From Leifsonia sp. Root1293 (GTDB lineage: Bacteria > Actinomycetota > Actinomycetes > Actinomycetales > Microbacteriaceae): a stretch of DNA of 64,000 nucleotides. The position numbers and the translations under genes were made by a program. The notes beneath the pieces are model-generated. The model made no database searches and was not told the origin of the DNA. It was given only the letters and a program-made list of their open reading frames with translations. Below are positions 27,135 to 35,801 of this stretch, piece by piece. Location: positions 1,163,898 through 1,227,897 of the forward strand of contig NZ_LMEH01000001.1 in the NCBI RefSeq assembly GCF_001425325.1. Direction: 5' to 3'. The stretch's first letter is position 1, and every line of letters begins with the position of its first letter.

Positions 27135-27619
27135 CGGAGTGACCCCTGGAGGAAATCGGCGACAGCACGCGGCACGTAGGGGGCGACGTCGCCCCCGAGA
27201 GCCGCGACCTGTCGGACGAGGGAACTGGACACGTGGGCGTGAGCTGGATCGGGGAGCATGAAGATGGTCTCCACGCCGGCGAGGTTGCGGTTGACGATGG
27301 CCATCGGAGTCTCGTACGCCACGTCGACCTGCGAGCGGATCCCCTTGACGAGCACGGATGCCCCGACCTCAGTGCAGTAGTCGACGAGCAGGCCGACACT
27401 CCACGACGCGACGACGACATTGTCACCGGCGCCGGATTCGGCGATGGCACGTTCCAGAAGGCTCACCCTCTGGGCGATGGGCAGCAGGGCGTTCTTGTCT
27501 GGATTGTGCACCACGAGCACGTGCAGCTCGTCGAAGAGGCCGGCAGCGCGCTCGATCACGTCGAGGTGACCCAATGTGGCTGGGTCGAACGAACCGGGAA
27601 CGACGGCGATCCTGCGCAT
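27131..27619 (-). CDS. coaD: Phosphopantetheine adenylyltransferase
   Basis: CoaD makes dephospho-CoA from 4'-phosphopantetheine and ATP, the penultimate step of CoA synthesis. [15 protein letters not shown] carries the T/HxGH nucleotidyl-transfer motif, and [12 protein letters not shown] and [17 protein letters not shown] are standard. The protein is 162 aa from the ATG at 27619. That start lies seven bases behind TAGGGT and has no Shine-Dalgarno, a leaderless layout; an in-frame GTG at 27628 overlaps that box. It overlaps the moxR start by four bases. Confidence 0.95.
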   Translation of the reverse strand: MRRIAVVPGSFDPATLGHLDVIERAAGLFDELHVLVVHNPDKNALLPIAQRVSLLERAIAESGAGDNVVVASWSVGLLVDYCTEVGASVLVKGIRSQVDVAYETPMAIVNRNLAGVETIFMLPDPAHAHVSSSLVRQVAALGGDVAPYVPRAVADFLQGSLR

Positions 27620-27626
27620 GGGTTTC

Positions 27627-27632
27627 ACCCTA
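27627..27632 (-). promoter_or_regulatory. -10 box of a probable leaderless promoter for coaD
   Basis: TAGGGT on the minus strand, then seven bases, then the coaD ATG at 27619. This decides for that ATG over the GTG nine bases upstream. Confidence 0.5.
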
Positions 27633-27688
27633 GCCTTTCGGCATGACTCCTCTGCTGGAGAGCCGGTGTGAATCCCGAACAGGGGTCA

Positions 27689-29914
27689 TCACGCCTTGTT
27701 GAGGTATTCGCGCTCCGACTCGTCCAGCCTGCGGGCGACGGCCTCGCGCAGGTCGGGGTGATCCGCGAAGGCGGGATCGACATCGAGGATCTCCTGCACG
27801 GCTCGACGCGCGTCGGCGATGATCTCGCCGTCCTTCGCCACCCGCAGGAGGCGGAGCGACGAGCGCCCTCCCGACTGCAGCCCGCCCAGCACGTCGCCCT
27901 CGCGGCGCAGCTCGAGGTCGGCCTGGGCGAGTTCGAAACCGTCGAGGGTGGCTGCGACGGCGTCGACGCGTTGACGACCCAGCGACTCCTCGGCGGCGTT
28001 CGTCACGAGGAGGCAGAGCCCCGGAACCGATCCACGGCCGACGCGTCCGCGCAACTGGTGCAGCTGCGAGACGCCGAACCTCTCGGCGTCGAGCACCACC
28101 ATGGTCGAGGCGTTCGGAACGTCGACGCCCACCTCGATGACCGTCGTCGCGACGAGCACGTCGATCGTGCCGGCTGCGAATGCCTGCATGACCGCATCCT
28201 TCTCGTCGCTCGACATGCGCCCGTGGAGCGCCTCGATGCGCCGCCCGGCCAGGTCGGGATGGCTTCGCAGGGCCTCGAGAGTCGACGTGACCGAGGCCAA
28301 CGGCTCCTTGGTCGCGGCCTCGTCCGACGCGTCCAGCTCGCCGAGGTCCTCACCCTCCTCCGGTTGCTTCGCATCGATCGCCGGGCAGACGACGAAGGCC
28401 TGCCTCCCGAGCGCGAGTTCCTCGGCGGTGCGGGTCCAGACACGATTCCACCAGCCAGGCTTCTCGGCCAGCGGCACGACGAAGGACTCGATGCCGGAGC
28501 GGCCAGCCGGAAGCTCGCGGATGACGCTCACATCGAGGTCGCCGAACACCGTCATGGCGACAGTGCGCGGGATGGGCGTCGCAGTGAGCACGAGCACGTG
28601 CGGTGGCGTCGAGCCCTTCAGACGCAGCGCCTCGCGCTGATCGACGCCGAAGCGGTGCTGCTCGTCGATGACCACGAGGCCCAGGTCGTAGAACGACACG
28701 GTCTCGCCGAGGAGGGCGTGCGTACCGACGACGATGCGGGATTGGCCGGAGACGGCTCGCAGCAGCGCCTTGCGACGCTCTGCCGCGGAGAGCTGCCCGG
28801 TGATGAGGGTGGGCATGAGCTCGGCCGAGAGGTCGGGCCCGAGAGTGCGCGCGATCGAACGCAGGTGTTGCGCCGCGAGCACCTCGGTGGGTGCGAGCAA
28901 CGCCGATTGTCCCCCGGACTCCGCCACGGCGAGCATGGCGCGCAGGGCGACGAGGGTCTTGCCGGAACCGACCTCGCCCTGTACGAGGCGGTTCATGGGT
29001 GCCGTCGCTGCCAGGTCGCCGGCGATCTCGTCTCCCACCTCCTCCTGGTCTGCGGTGAGGGTGAACGGCAGGATGGCGTCGAAGCGTTCGAGATAGCCCC
29101 CGGGGCGAGGCACTCTGGAGGTGGTCGCCCACGCCCGATGGATGGCGCGCTCCTGCAGCAGCGCGGCCTGGAGCACGAAGGCCTCGGCGAACCGCAGGCT
29201 GTCACGAGCCCGTCGCCAGTCGGCATCGGTCTGCGGGCGGTGGACGAGCTCGAGCGCCCGCGCATGGGCGAGCAGCCCCTGCTCCTCGCGGACGGCGGCC
29301 GGGACCGCGTCGCCCACCCCGCGCAGGCCATCGAGAGTCGTCGCTATGGCCTTGGCGATGTTCCAGCTCGACAGGCTCCCGGTCGCCGGGTAGATCGGGA
29401 TCGGCATCTCCGACCAGCGCTTGCCGGCATCGGGATCGTTCGCACCGCTGAGCGCGACGGAGTCGTCGTCGAACAGTTCGTAGTCGGGGTGCGCCAACTG
29501 CAGCGCGCTCCTGTAGGCGGTCACCTTGCCCGCGAACACACCGCGGACTCCGGGACGCAGCTCTTTCTCGCGCCAGCCCTGGTTGAAGAAGGTGAGGGTG
29601 AGGATGCCGGCCCCGTCCGAGATCGACACCTCGAGGATGTGTCCTCGGCGGTTCTTCATCGAACGCCCGCGCACCTCGCGCACCTCGGCCACGATGGTCA
29701 CGTTCTCATCGAGCGGCAGGCGATCGAGGGCGGTCAGCTCTCCGCGGCGGGCGTAGCGCCGTGGGTAGTGGCTGAGCAGGTCCCCCACGGTGCGGATGCC
29801 GAAGGCCTTCGCCAAAGGGGTCGCTGTGCGCGGAGCCAGCACCGTCGCCAACGGCGCGTCGAGCGGGCTGGTCGGCACGCCGACGGCACCTGACGAGGCG
29901 TCGGTCGAGGTCAT
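27689..29914 (-). CDS. recG: ATP-dependent DNA helicase RecG
   Basis: RecG remodels stalled replication forks and branch-migrates Holliday junctions. The 741-residue protein has the N-terminal wedge/OB domain, then helicase motifs: QGEVGSGKTLVALRAML (Walker A), VVIDEQHRFGVDQREAL (DEQH box), VLTATPIPRTVAMTVFGDLD, and in the second RecA domain VLVATTVIEVGVDVPNAS and QLRGRVGRGSVPGLC. All motifs are intact. The ATG at 29914 overlaps the stop of the TPR gene (ATGA). A TACGAT box lies six bases upstream and GAGGA directly before the ATG, so both a leaderless and a coupled start are possible. Confidence 0.96.
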   Translation of the reverse strand: MTSTDASSGAVGVPTSPLDAPLATVLAPRTATPLAKAFGIRTVGDLLSHYPRRYARRGELTALDRLPLDENVTIVAEVREVRGRSMKNRRGHILEVSISDGAGILTLTFFNQGWREKELRPGVRGVFAGKVTAYRSALQLAHPDYELFDDDSVALSGANDPDAGKRWSEMPIPIYPATGSLSSWNIAKAIATTLDGLRGVGDAVPAAVREEQGLLAHARALELVHRPQTDADWRRARDSLRFAEAFVLQAALLQERAIHRAWATTSRVPRPGGYLERFDAILPFTLTADQEEVGDEIAGDLAATAPMNRLVQGEVGSGKTLVALRAMLAVAESGGQSALLAPTEVLAAQHLRSIARTLGPDLSAELMPTLITGQLSAAERRKALLRAVSGQSRIVVGTHALLGETVSFYDLGLVVIDEQHRFGVDQREALRLKGSTPPHVLVLTATPIPRTVAMTVFGDLDVSVIRELPAGRSGIESFVVPLAEKPGWWNRVWTRTAEELALGRQAFVVCPAIDAKQPEEGEDLGELDASDEAATKEPLASVTSTLEALRSHPDLAGRRIEALHGRMSSDEKDAVMQAFAAGTIDVLVATTVIEVGVDVPNASTMVVLDAERFGVSQLHQLRGRVGRGSVPGLCLLVTNAAEESLGRQRVDAVAATLDGFELAQADLELRREGDVLGGLQSGGRSSLRLLRVAKDGEIIADARRAVQEILDVDPAFADHPDLREAVARRLDESEREYLNKA

Positions 29915-30669
29915 TCCTCGATCGTAGAGCGATCGTCCGTCAGAGCCCGGATCTCGGCGGCCACGTACGGGTCGTCCGGACGCTTCTCGGCGAGGGAGCG
30001 CTGCTGCACGAGGGCCTCATCCGTTCGACCGAGGGTGCGCAGGCAGCGGGCGACGGCCCATCGTCCGATGAAACGCTGATCGGCCGTTCCCACCTCCCGG
30101 GCGTACTCGAGGGCGCGTTCGAAGTGCGGCAGGGCTTCGGCGGCATGGCCACCATCGTGCAGGAACCACCCCAGGTTGTTGTGCAGCGCGACGCCCCAGC
30201 GCCTGGTGCGAGGTTGTGTGGCCCGTTCGAGCACGGCGAAGCCGACCTCGGCCCACTCCTCCTCGTGTCCGGCATCCGCGATGGCGAGCATGTGGAGCGC
30301 ATCGAGGGTGAGGAAGGTGACGCGGCCGGATGCCGCACGCCTGGCGGCCTTCGTGAACAGGGGAACCGCCACGAGGGGCTCGTTCTGGGCGAGCCGCAGC
30401 CTCCCGCGCTCCAGGGCTATCCGCGCCTCCACGATGGGCGAGGACGGCACGATCGAGTCGAGGACGGCCTCGGCGTCGTCGAACTGCTCCATGAGCCCGA
30501 GGGCCCTCGCCAACTGGGTCGCGATCTCCTCGCGGGCCTCCTCGCTGTAGGCGAGGTCGTCGGCCGCGGCCTGGAAGCGCTCCGCCGACGCCGCGGGATC
30601 CGAGAAATCCCACAGCGTGTCCAAGACGGACTGGTCGATGGTCTGGAGCTGAATCGTCGTGTCCCCCAC
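29911..30669 (-). CDS. Tetratricopeptide-repeat protein
   Basis: This 252-residue protein consists mainly of helical TPR-like repeats, e.g. ARALGLMEQFDDAEAVLDSI near 54-73, NNLGWFLHDGGHAAEALPHF near 164-183, and ARCLRTLGRTDEALVQQRSL near 207-226. No enzymatic motif is present; it is probably a cytosolic scaffold. The start is uncertain: the GTG at 30669 has GGAG only two bases away, and an in-frame GTG at 30696 is an alternative. It is divergent from rsmD and overlaps recG by four bases. Confidence 0.8.
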   Translation of the reverse strand: MGDTTIQLQTIDQSVLDTLWDFSDPAASAERFQAAADDLAYSEEAREEIATQLARALGLMEQFDDAEAVLDSIVPSSPIVEARIALERGRLRLAQNEPLVAVPLFTKAARRAASGRVTFLTLDALHMLAIADAGHEEEWAEVGFAVLERATQPRTRRWGVALHNNLGWFLHDGGHAAEALPHFERALEYAREVGTADQRFIGRWAVARCLRTLGRTDEALVQQRSLAEKRPDDPYVAAEIRALTDDRSTIEE

Positions 30670-30703
30670 CTCTCCATCATCACACCCCGTAGGCACGCAC
30701 GGG

Positions 30704-30709
30704 TAGGCT
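30704..30709 (+). promoter_or_regulatory. -10 box candidate for rsmD
   Basis: TAGGCT lies nine bases before the rsmD ATG and no Shine-Dalgarno is present, so the mRNA may have a leader of only a few bases. Confidence 0.35.
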
Positions 30710-30718
30710 CTGTTCGTT

Positions 30719-31309
30719 ATGACGCGCATCGTCTCCGGCTTCGCCGGCTCACTCACCCTCGCCGTGCCCAGGAGCGGAACCCGCCCCACGAGCGACAGGG
30801 TCCGGGAGGCGATCTTCTCGGCACTCGACGCGCGCGACGAGATCCGTGGCGCCCACGTTCTCGACCTGTACGCGGGCTCGGGATCGCTCGGCCTCGAAGC
30901 CGCCAGCAGGGGTGCTGCATCCGTCGTCCTGGTCGAACGGAATGCCGCGGCCGCGGCCGTCTGCCGCAAGAACACCGAGTCGCTGCTGCGCACGGCCCCG
31001 ACGAGCGGACGGCCACGCATCAGCGTCGCTGCACAGTCGGTGCAGCACTACCTCGAAAGCGTGGTGGGCGATTTCGACCTCGTGTTCCTCGATCCGCCGT
31101 ACGACCTCCCGGGCGATGAGCTGGACCGCGCCGTGGCCGCGCTCGCTCATCACCTGTCCCCCGGAGCGACGGTCATGATCGAGCGCAGCACCCGGTCGGG
31201 CCCGCCGACGCTTCCGAGCGGGCTGGAGCTCGATCGCGAGAAGAAGTACGGCGAGACGACGTTGTGGTGGGCGACTGCCGTCGCGGCCACCCATCGCGCC
31301 GCGGACTGA
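30719..31309 (+). CDS. rsmD: 16S rRNA (guanine(966)-N2)-methyltransferase
   Basis: RsmD methylates G966 of 16S rRNA using SAM. The 196-residue protein starts MTRIVSGFAGSLTLAVP and has RPTSDRVREAIFSAL, the SAM site VLDLYAGSGSLGLEAASRGA near residue 44, and the catalytic FLDPPYDLP near residue 123. Length is normal. It ends one base before the convergent thiL stop. In many genomes rsmD sits next to coaD and recG, as here. Confidence 0.95.
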   Translation: MTRIVSGFAGSLTLAVPRSGTRPTSDRVREAIFSALDARDEIRGAHVLDLYAGSGSLGLEAASRGAASVVLVERNAAAAAVCRKNTESLLRTAPTSGRPRISVAAQSVQHYLESVVGDFDLVFLDPPYDLPGDELDRAVAALAHHLSPGATVMIERSTRSGPPTLPSGLELDREKKYGETTLWWATAVAATHRAAD

Positions 31310-31310
31310 C

Positions 31311-32300
31311 TCAGCCGGCGGCGCCGTCCCAGCCGCGATAGGGGTCCCACCCGGTGGCCAGGTGCTGGCTGCCGTCGACGCTCACGACGCCCGCATCCTC
31401 TGTGACCTGGCCGATGATGCGGAACGGTGGCGGCACGACCGCACCTTTCGGGAAGGTCGCGAGCAGTCCGTGGTCCTCTCCTCCGCCGAGCGCGCGCTCG
31501 ACATCGCCGCCCAGCGCCGACGAGTCGAAGTCGATGCCGACTCCGCTCGCCCGGGCGATCCGCGCCGCGTCGAGCGCCAGTCCGTCCGAGACGTCGAGCA
31601 TGGCGGTCGCTCCTCCGATCGCGGCGATGGTGCCGGCCCCGATGGGAGGGCTCGGGGCGAGCTGGGCATCCACAGCCTCCGGATGCCGCAGGCGGAGCGC
31701 CGTTGCTCGCCCGGCGTCGGGTCGGCCCTGGTCGTCGACGCCACCGCGGAACAGCAGGCCGAGTCCCTCGGCGGCGAGTCCGAGCTCCCCAGCCAGGGCG
31801 ACGACATCGCCGGGGCGGGCTCCGGAGCGCAGCACGGGCGACCGGCCCTGCAGGTCGCCGAACGCCGTGACCGCGATCGTGAAGGTGTCGGAGACCGAGA
31901 GGTCCCCTCCGACCACGCCGCATCCGGGAGCAAGGGCTGCGCACGCCGCACGCAGTCCGTCGGCGAAGCCCTCGACCGCGGAGACGGACAGCGTCGGCGG
32001 TACCGCAAGGGCGACGACCAGGGCTGTCGGCGCCGCCCCCATTGCTGCGACATCGGAGAGATTGGTGGCTGCGGCCTTCCAGCCGAGATCGAACGGCGTC
32101 GACCAGGCCAACCTGAAGTCGGGACCGTGCACCATCATGTCGGTCGTGACCACGAATCGCGCATCCGGAGCCGAGATGACGGCAGCGTCGTCGCCAGGAC
32201 CCACGAGAGCGGCATCCGCGCCGGGAAGGCGAGGGAAGATCCGGGCGAGCACGGCCAGCTCGCTCAGCTCGCCGACGGTCGGGCTCGAAGCTTCATCCAT
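31311..32300 (-). CDS. thiL: Thiamine-monophosphate kinase
   Basis: ThiL phosphorylates thiamine phosphate to thiamine pyrophosphate. The 329-residue protein has the metal-binding GPGDDAAVI near residue 35, TTDMMVHGPDFR near residue 51, NLSDVAAMGAAP near 78, GGDLSVSD near 118 and DVSDGLALDAARI near residue 212, all family signatures. The ATG at 32300 follows TACCGT by seven bases, a leaderless start. Its promoter overlaps that of the divergent lipoprotein gene. Confidence 0.95.
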   Translation of the reverse strand: MDEASSPTVGELSELAVLARIFPRLPGADAALVGPGDDAAVISAPDARFVVTTDMMVHGPDFRLAWSTPFDLGWKAAATNLSDVAAMGAAPTALVVALAVPPTLSVSAVEGFADGLRAACAALAPGCGVVGGDLSVSDTFTIAVTAFGDLQGRSPVLRSGARPGDVVALAGELGLAAEGLGLLFRGGVDDQGRPDAGRATALRLRHPEAVDAQLAPSPPIGAGTIAAIGGATAMLDVSDGLALDAARIARASGVGIDFDSSALGGDVERALGGGEDHGLLATFPKGAVVPPPFRIIGQVTEDAGVVSVDGSQHLATGWDPYRGWDGAAG

Positions 32301-32307
32301 TCCTCAC

Positions 32308-32317
32308 ACGGTAGCCT
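32308..32317. promoter_or_regulatory. Overlapping divergent leaderless -10 boxes of thiL and the DUF3515 gene
   Basis: Minus strand TACCGT (32313 to 32308) is seven bases from the thiL ATG; plus strand TAGCCT (32312-32317) is seven bases from the lipoprotein ATG at 32325. The boxes share two bases and only 24 bases separate the start codons, so polymerases should exclude each other. Confidence 0.55.
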
Positions 32318-32324
32318 GAAAGCG

Positions 32325-32834
32325 ATGTCACTCCGTTCCGCGCTGCGTTCCGCCGCGATCCCCTGCACTCTCGTCCTCGCGGCCGTCGCCCTCACCGGAT
32401 GCGCATCCGCCGTCTCGCTCGAGCCGGCGGCCGACGCGAAGGACACGGCCTGCGCCGACGTCGTCGTGCGTCTGCCGACCACCGTGGCTGACCAGGCCGC
32501 ACGGGAGACGGGCGCCCAGGGCACCGGCGCGTGGGGGGATCCGGCATCGGTCCTGCTGCGCTGCGGTGTTCCATCGCCGGGCCCGACCACCGACGAGTGC
32601 GTGAGCGTGAACGGCGTGGACTGGATCCAGGACGACTCCGATGCGCCGACCTATCGCTTCACGACCTTCGGACGCAGCCCGGCCGTCGAGGTCATTCTCG
32701 ACTACGACACCGTGAGCGGAGCGACGACGCTGGCCGACCTGGCATCCGCCGTCTCCGTCATCGAGCCGACGGCGCAATGCACCGACGTGACCGATGTGCC
32801 GGAACCGACGAGCACGCCGAGTTCCGCCGGATGA
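32325..32834 (+). CDS. DUF3515 lipoprotein
   Basis: The 169-residue protein has a lipoprotein signal peptide with lipobox L-T-G-C (Cys26). The mature part includes ACADVVVRLPTTVADQAARE and AWGDPASVLLRCGVP, the conserved core of actinobacterial DUF3515 proteins, and ends in a Pro/Thr/Ser-rich tail. Function is unknown. The ATG lies seven bases after TAGCCT. It is divergent from thiL and converges on ddl. Confidence 0.85.
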   Translation: MSLRSALRSAAIPCTLVLAAVALTGCASAVSLEPAADAKDTACADVVVRLPTTVADQAARETGAQGTGAWGDPASVLLRCGVPSPGPTTDECVSVNGVDWIQDDSDAPTYRFTTFGRSPAVEVILDYDTVSGATTLADLASAVSVIEPTAQCTDVTDVPEPTSTPSSAG

Positions 32835-32876
32835 TCTCCTGAGCGGTACGCACCGGCATCCGTCGGCGAGGTGGAA

Positions 32877-32901
32877 CCGCGTCGGACCTCAGCCGACGCG
32901 G
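32877..32901. terminator. Hairpin between the convergent DUF3515 and ddl genes
   Basis: CCGCGTCGG (32877-32885) and CCGACGCGG (32893-32901) form a 9-bp perfect stem with a 7-base loop that contains the ddl stop codon. No clear T-tract follows on either strand, so it is a candidate bidirectional terminator only. Confidence 0.4.
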
Positions 32902-33989
32902 ACGCCGCGGGCGACAGCGACCCTGATGAGCTCGTCGATCAGCTCGGGATAACTGAGGCCGGAGTTCAGCCAGCACGTCGGGAACATCGAGATGGGCGTG
33001 AAGCCCGGCATCGTGTTGATCTCGTTGATGACGAAGCCCGTGTCCGTGAGGAAGAAGTCCACCCGCGACAGTCCCTCGGCGCCGATCGCCTCGAACGCCG
33101 CGATGGCGATGTCGCTCATCTCGGCGAGCTGCTCGTCGCGCAGGTCGGCCGGGCAGGTGAGCTGGACACCGGGCGCATCGAGGTACTTCGCCTCGAAGTC
33201 GTAGAACTCGCGGCCCGACATGATGACCTCGCCGGCGACGGAGGAGCGCGGGCTCTCGCCGTGCGCGCCTCCGAGGATGGCGATCTCGAGCTCACGGCCG
33301 ACGACACCGGTCTCCACGAGCACCTTGTCGTCTTCGGCGAACGCCGTCGCGAAGGCGGCATCGAATTCGTCGTCGGCAGTCACCTTGCTCACGCCGACGC
33401 TGGACCCGGCTCGCGCCGGCTTGACGAAGACCGGCAGGCCGAGGGCGGCGACCGACGACCGGACGGTGGCGGGGTCGCGCTCCCACTCCTGGGCCGTGAT
33501 GGTGCGCCACGGCGCGACGGCGATACCGGCGTGCTGCAGGACGAGCTTGGTGAAGTGCTTGTCCATTCCGAGCGCGCTCGCGAGCACGCCGGAACCCACG
33601 TAGGGCAGCCCGACGAGTTCGAGCATCCCCTGCAGAGTGCCATCCTCACCGAACGGCCCGTGGAGGATGGGGAAGACCAGGTCGATGTCGCCGAGGGAGC
33701 GCATGCCCTCGGCATCCGTCACCCTCAGTTCACGGGTGGCAGCGCTCTCGGGCCACGTGATGCGGCTGCCGTTGTCGACGACCTCCGGCAGGGCCTGGGG
33801 ATCGAGGGCGAAGCGGTGGGCGTCATCGGACTCGAGGACGAAGGCTCCATCACGGGTGATGCCGACGGGGATGACGTCGTACTTCTCACGGTCGATCGCC
33901 GAGAGAACTCCCCCCGCCGTTGCGCAGCTGATGGAATGCTCGCTTGACCGACCGCCAAACAGCAGCACCACCCTGAGCTTGTGCGTCAT
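32889..33989 (-). CDS. ddl: D-alanine--D-alanine ligase
   Basis: Ddl makes the D-Ala-D-Ala dipeptide of peptidoglycan. The 366-residue ATP-grasp protein starts MTHKLRVVLLFGGRSSEHSI, has GPFGEDGTLQGMLELVGLPYVGSGV near residue 115, FVKPARAGSSVGVSKV near residue 190, and the metal site RVDFFLTDTGFVINEINTMPGFT near residue 322. The start ATG has AAAGGAA six bases upstream and lies 104 bases inside the 3' end of gpsA in another frame. It is the last gene of leuC-leuD-murA-plsC-gpsA-ddl. Confidence 0.96.
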   Translation of the reverse strand: MTHKLRVVLLFGGRSSEHSISCATAGGVLSAIDREKYDVIPVGITRDGAFVLESDDAHRFALDPQALPEVVDNGSRITWPESAATRELRVTDAEGMRSLGDIDLVFPILHGPFGEDGTLQGMLELVGLPYVGSGVLASALGMDKHFTKLVLQHAGIAVAPWRTITAQEWERDPATVRSSVAALGLPVFVKPARAGSSVGVSKVTADDEFDAAFATAFAEDDKVLVETGVVGRELEIAILGGAHGESPRSSVAGEVIMSGREFYDFEAKYLDAPGVQLTCPADLRDEQLAEMSDIAIAAFEAIGAEGLSRVDFFLTDTGFVINEINTMPGFTPISMFPTCWLNSGLSYPELIDELIRVAVARGVRVG

Positions 33990-35034
33990 CGAGATTCCTT
34001 TCGCCCTGCGGCTCGTCCGAGTCTGTGGTGAGGTGTGGTGCGATGTCGGCGGGCTTGAGGGTTCCCGCCAGCACCTGCCGCACCTGTTCGACGATGGGCA
34101 TGTCGACGCCCTTCGCCTTGGCCAGTTCCAGAACCGGGCCGACGGATGCGAATCCCTCGGTGGTCTGCTTCATCTGCTTCGTAACGTCGGCCATGGAGAG
34201 CCCCTGTCCGAGGAGGCGCCCGGCCGTGTTGTTGCGTGACAGCGGGGACTGGCATGTCGCGATGAGGTCGCCGAGTCCGGCGAGGCCGGACAGCGTCTCG
34301 ACGTGGGCGCCGTGGGCGACGGCGAAGTCCGTCATCTCGACGAGGCCGCGGGTGATGATCGACGCCTTGGTGTTCTCCCCGTAGCCGACTCCGTCGACGA
34401 TGCCGATCGCGACGGCGATGAGGTTCTTGAGCACTCCGCCGAACTCCGTGCCGATCACGTCGGTGTTGACGAAGGTGCGGAAGTACGCGGTGCTGGCCAG
34501 CTTGGCGACAGCCTGGGCCGTCTCGAGGCTGGTCGAGGAGACGACGGCGGCCGTCGGCTGCTCCTTGGCGATCTCGAGAGCGAGGTTGGGGCCGGAGACC
34601 ACGGCGACCTGCTCCGGCGGGATCGGCAGTGCCTGGCCGATGACCTCGCTCATGCGCAGGTCGGTGCCCTTCTCGACACCCTTCATGAGCGACACCACGA
34701 TGGCGTTGGCACCGAGATGGGGCCGGGCCGCGGCGAGGGTCTCCCGCAGCGACTGGCTGGGCACCGCGAGGAAGACCTGCTCGGCGCCTGCCAGGGCGAG
34801 GTCGAGGCGCGAGGTCGCACGCAACGAGACGGGGAGGTTGATGCCGGGGAGGTAGTCGCTGTTGCGCTTCGCCTCCTGGATCTCGCGGGCCAGCTCCGGC
34901 CGCCGCGCCCAGATCATGACGTCGGCTCCGCCGTCGGCGAGGATCTTCGCGAAGGTGGTGCCCCAGCTGCCGGCGCCGAGCACTGCGACCCGGGTGCCGC
35001 GCAGGACGGCGGCGGCCTTCGGGGGCTTAGCCAT
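33886..35034 (-). CDS. gpsA: Glycerol-3-phosphate dehydrogenase [NAD(P)+] with extended C-terminus
   Basis: GpsA reduces dihydroxyacetone phosphate to sn-glycerol 3-phosphate for phospholipid synthesis. The 382-residue protein has the dinucleotide fold VAVLGAGSWGTTFAKILADG near residue 16, SLMKGVEKGTDLRMSEVI, VVSGPNLALEIAKEQPTAAV, and the C-terminal FGGVLKNLIAVAIGIVDGVG and GLAGLGDLIATC. The family normally ends near DSDEPQGER; here about 36 more residues follow, read from the first 104 bases of ddl in another frame. The ATG at 35034 overlaps the plsC stop by eight bases. Confidence 0.94.
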   Translation of the reverse strand: MAKPPKAAAVLRGTRVAVLGAGSWGTTFAKILADGGADVMIWARRPELAREIQEAKRNSDYLPGINLPVSLRATSRLDLALAGAEQVFLAVPSQSLRETLAAARPHLGANAIVVSLMKGVEKGTDLRMSEVIGQALPIPPEQVAVVSGPNLALEIAKEQPTAAVVSSTSLETAQAVAKLASTAYFRTFVNTDVIGTEFGGVLKNLIAVAIGIVDGVGYGENTKASIITRGLVEMTDFAVAHGAHVETLSGLAGLGDLIATCQSPLSRNNTAGRLLGQGLSMADVTKQMKQTTEGFASVGPVLELAKAKGVDMPIVEQVRQVLAGTLKPADIAPHLTTDSDEPQGERNLDDAQAQGGAAVWRSVKRAFHQLRNGGGSSLGDRP

Positions 35035-35794
35035 CGAAGCGGCCGGTCTCGGTCTGCTTGTGCGTCGCCGGATCCCAGCGTTCTGCCGGTACCGGCTCGC
35101 CGCGGAGGTCCGCGAGCAGGGCCGTGACAGCATCCATGACCCGGTTCGTCGCCTCGGCGAGAACGGCGGGCTCGAGCGGACGACCGCGGAAGTCGTCGAG
35201 GTCGACCGGATCGCCGAAGGACACGTGGATGGGCTTGCGGCGGAAGAGAACGAGCTTCTTGCCGTAGCGGGGCATGAGAGCCTGGGTGCCCCAGTGCGCC
35301 ACGGGGATGACGGGAATGTCCTGCTCCAGGGCGATGCGCACGGCGCCGGTCTTCCCGCGCATGGGCCACAGGTCGGGATCTCGCGTCAACGAGCCCTCGG
35401 GGTAGACGACCACGAGGCGGCCCTTCTCCACGAGTTCCTCGGCTGACCGCAGCGCCTGGTGGCCATTGCCACCCGCACGCTCCACCGGGATCTGGCCCGA
35501 CCAGCGCAGTAGCGCGCCGATTCCGGGAACCGAGAACAGCGACGCCTTGGCCAGGAACCTCGGAAGGCGACCCTGCTTGAACACGGCCACGCCGATGACC
35601 AGAGGGTCGATCTCGCTGTAGTGGTTCGGCGAGAGCACCAGCGCGCCCTCGGAGGGGAGCTTCTCGGCATTGTGGAAGGTGAACTTGACCGAGAGGTTCA
35701 TGGGCGGCAGCGCGATGGCTGCCAGCAGCCAGAAGATCCCGGGCTTCCGGGACTCCCGGGGCGCGCGTCTCGTCGGCGAGGTGGTGCTGGGCAT
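35027..35794 (-). CDS. 1-acyl-sn-glycerol-3-phosphate acyltransferase (PlsC family)
   Basis: PlsC acylates lysophosphatidate to phosphatidate at the membrane. The 255-residue protein has one N-terminal hydrophobic segment, the catalytic NHYSEIDP (HX4D, near residue 57), GQIPVERAGGNGHQAL near 100, YPEGSLTRDPDLWPMRGKTG near 132 and VIPVAHWGTQ near 165. It sits directly before gpsA, which supplies the glycerol-3-phosphate backbone. GATAAT followed by AGGGGG and the ATG allows either a leaderless or a Shine-Dalgarno start. Confidence 0.92.
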   Translation of the reverse strand: MPSTTSPTRRAPRESRKPGIFWLLAAIALPPMNLSVKFTFHNAEKLPSEGALVLSPNHYSEIDPLVIGVAVFKQGRLPRFLAKASLFSVPGIGALLRWSGQIPVERAGGNGHQALRSAEELVEKGRLVVVYPEGSLTRDPDLWPMRGKTGAVRIALEQDIPVIPVAHWGTQALMPRYGKKLVLFRRKPIHVSFGDPVDLDDFRGRPLEPAVLAEATNRVMDAVTALLADLRGEPVPAERWDPATHKQTETGRFDG

Positions 35795-35801
35795 CCCCCT
35801 A

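Noticed and set aside
27628-27630. GTG as the coaD start
   Set aside because: It overlaps the TAGGGT box that lies seven bases before the next ATG; the family N-terminus begins at that ATG.
27668-29893. 741-codon open frame on the plus strand
   Set aside because: It is the exact antisense of recG, lacks any domain, and is His/Arg/Glu-rich as expected for an antisense frame in GC-rich DNA.
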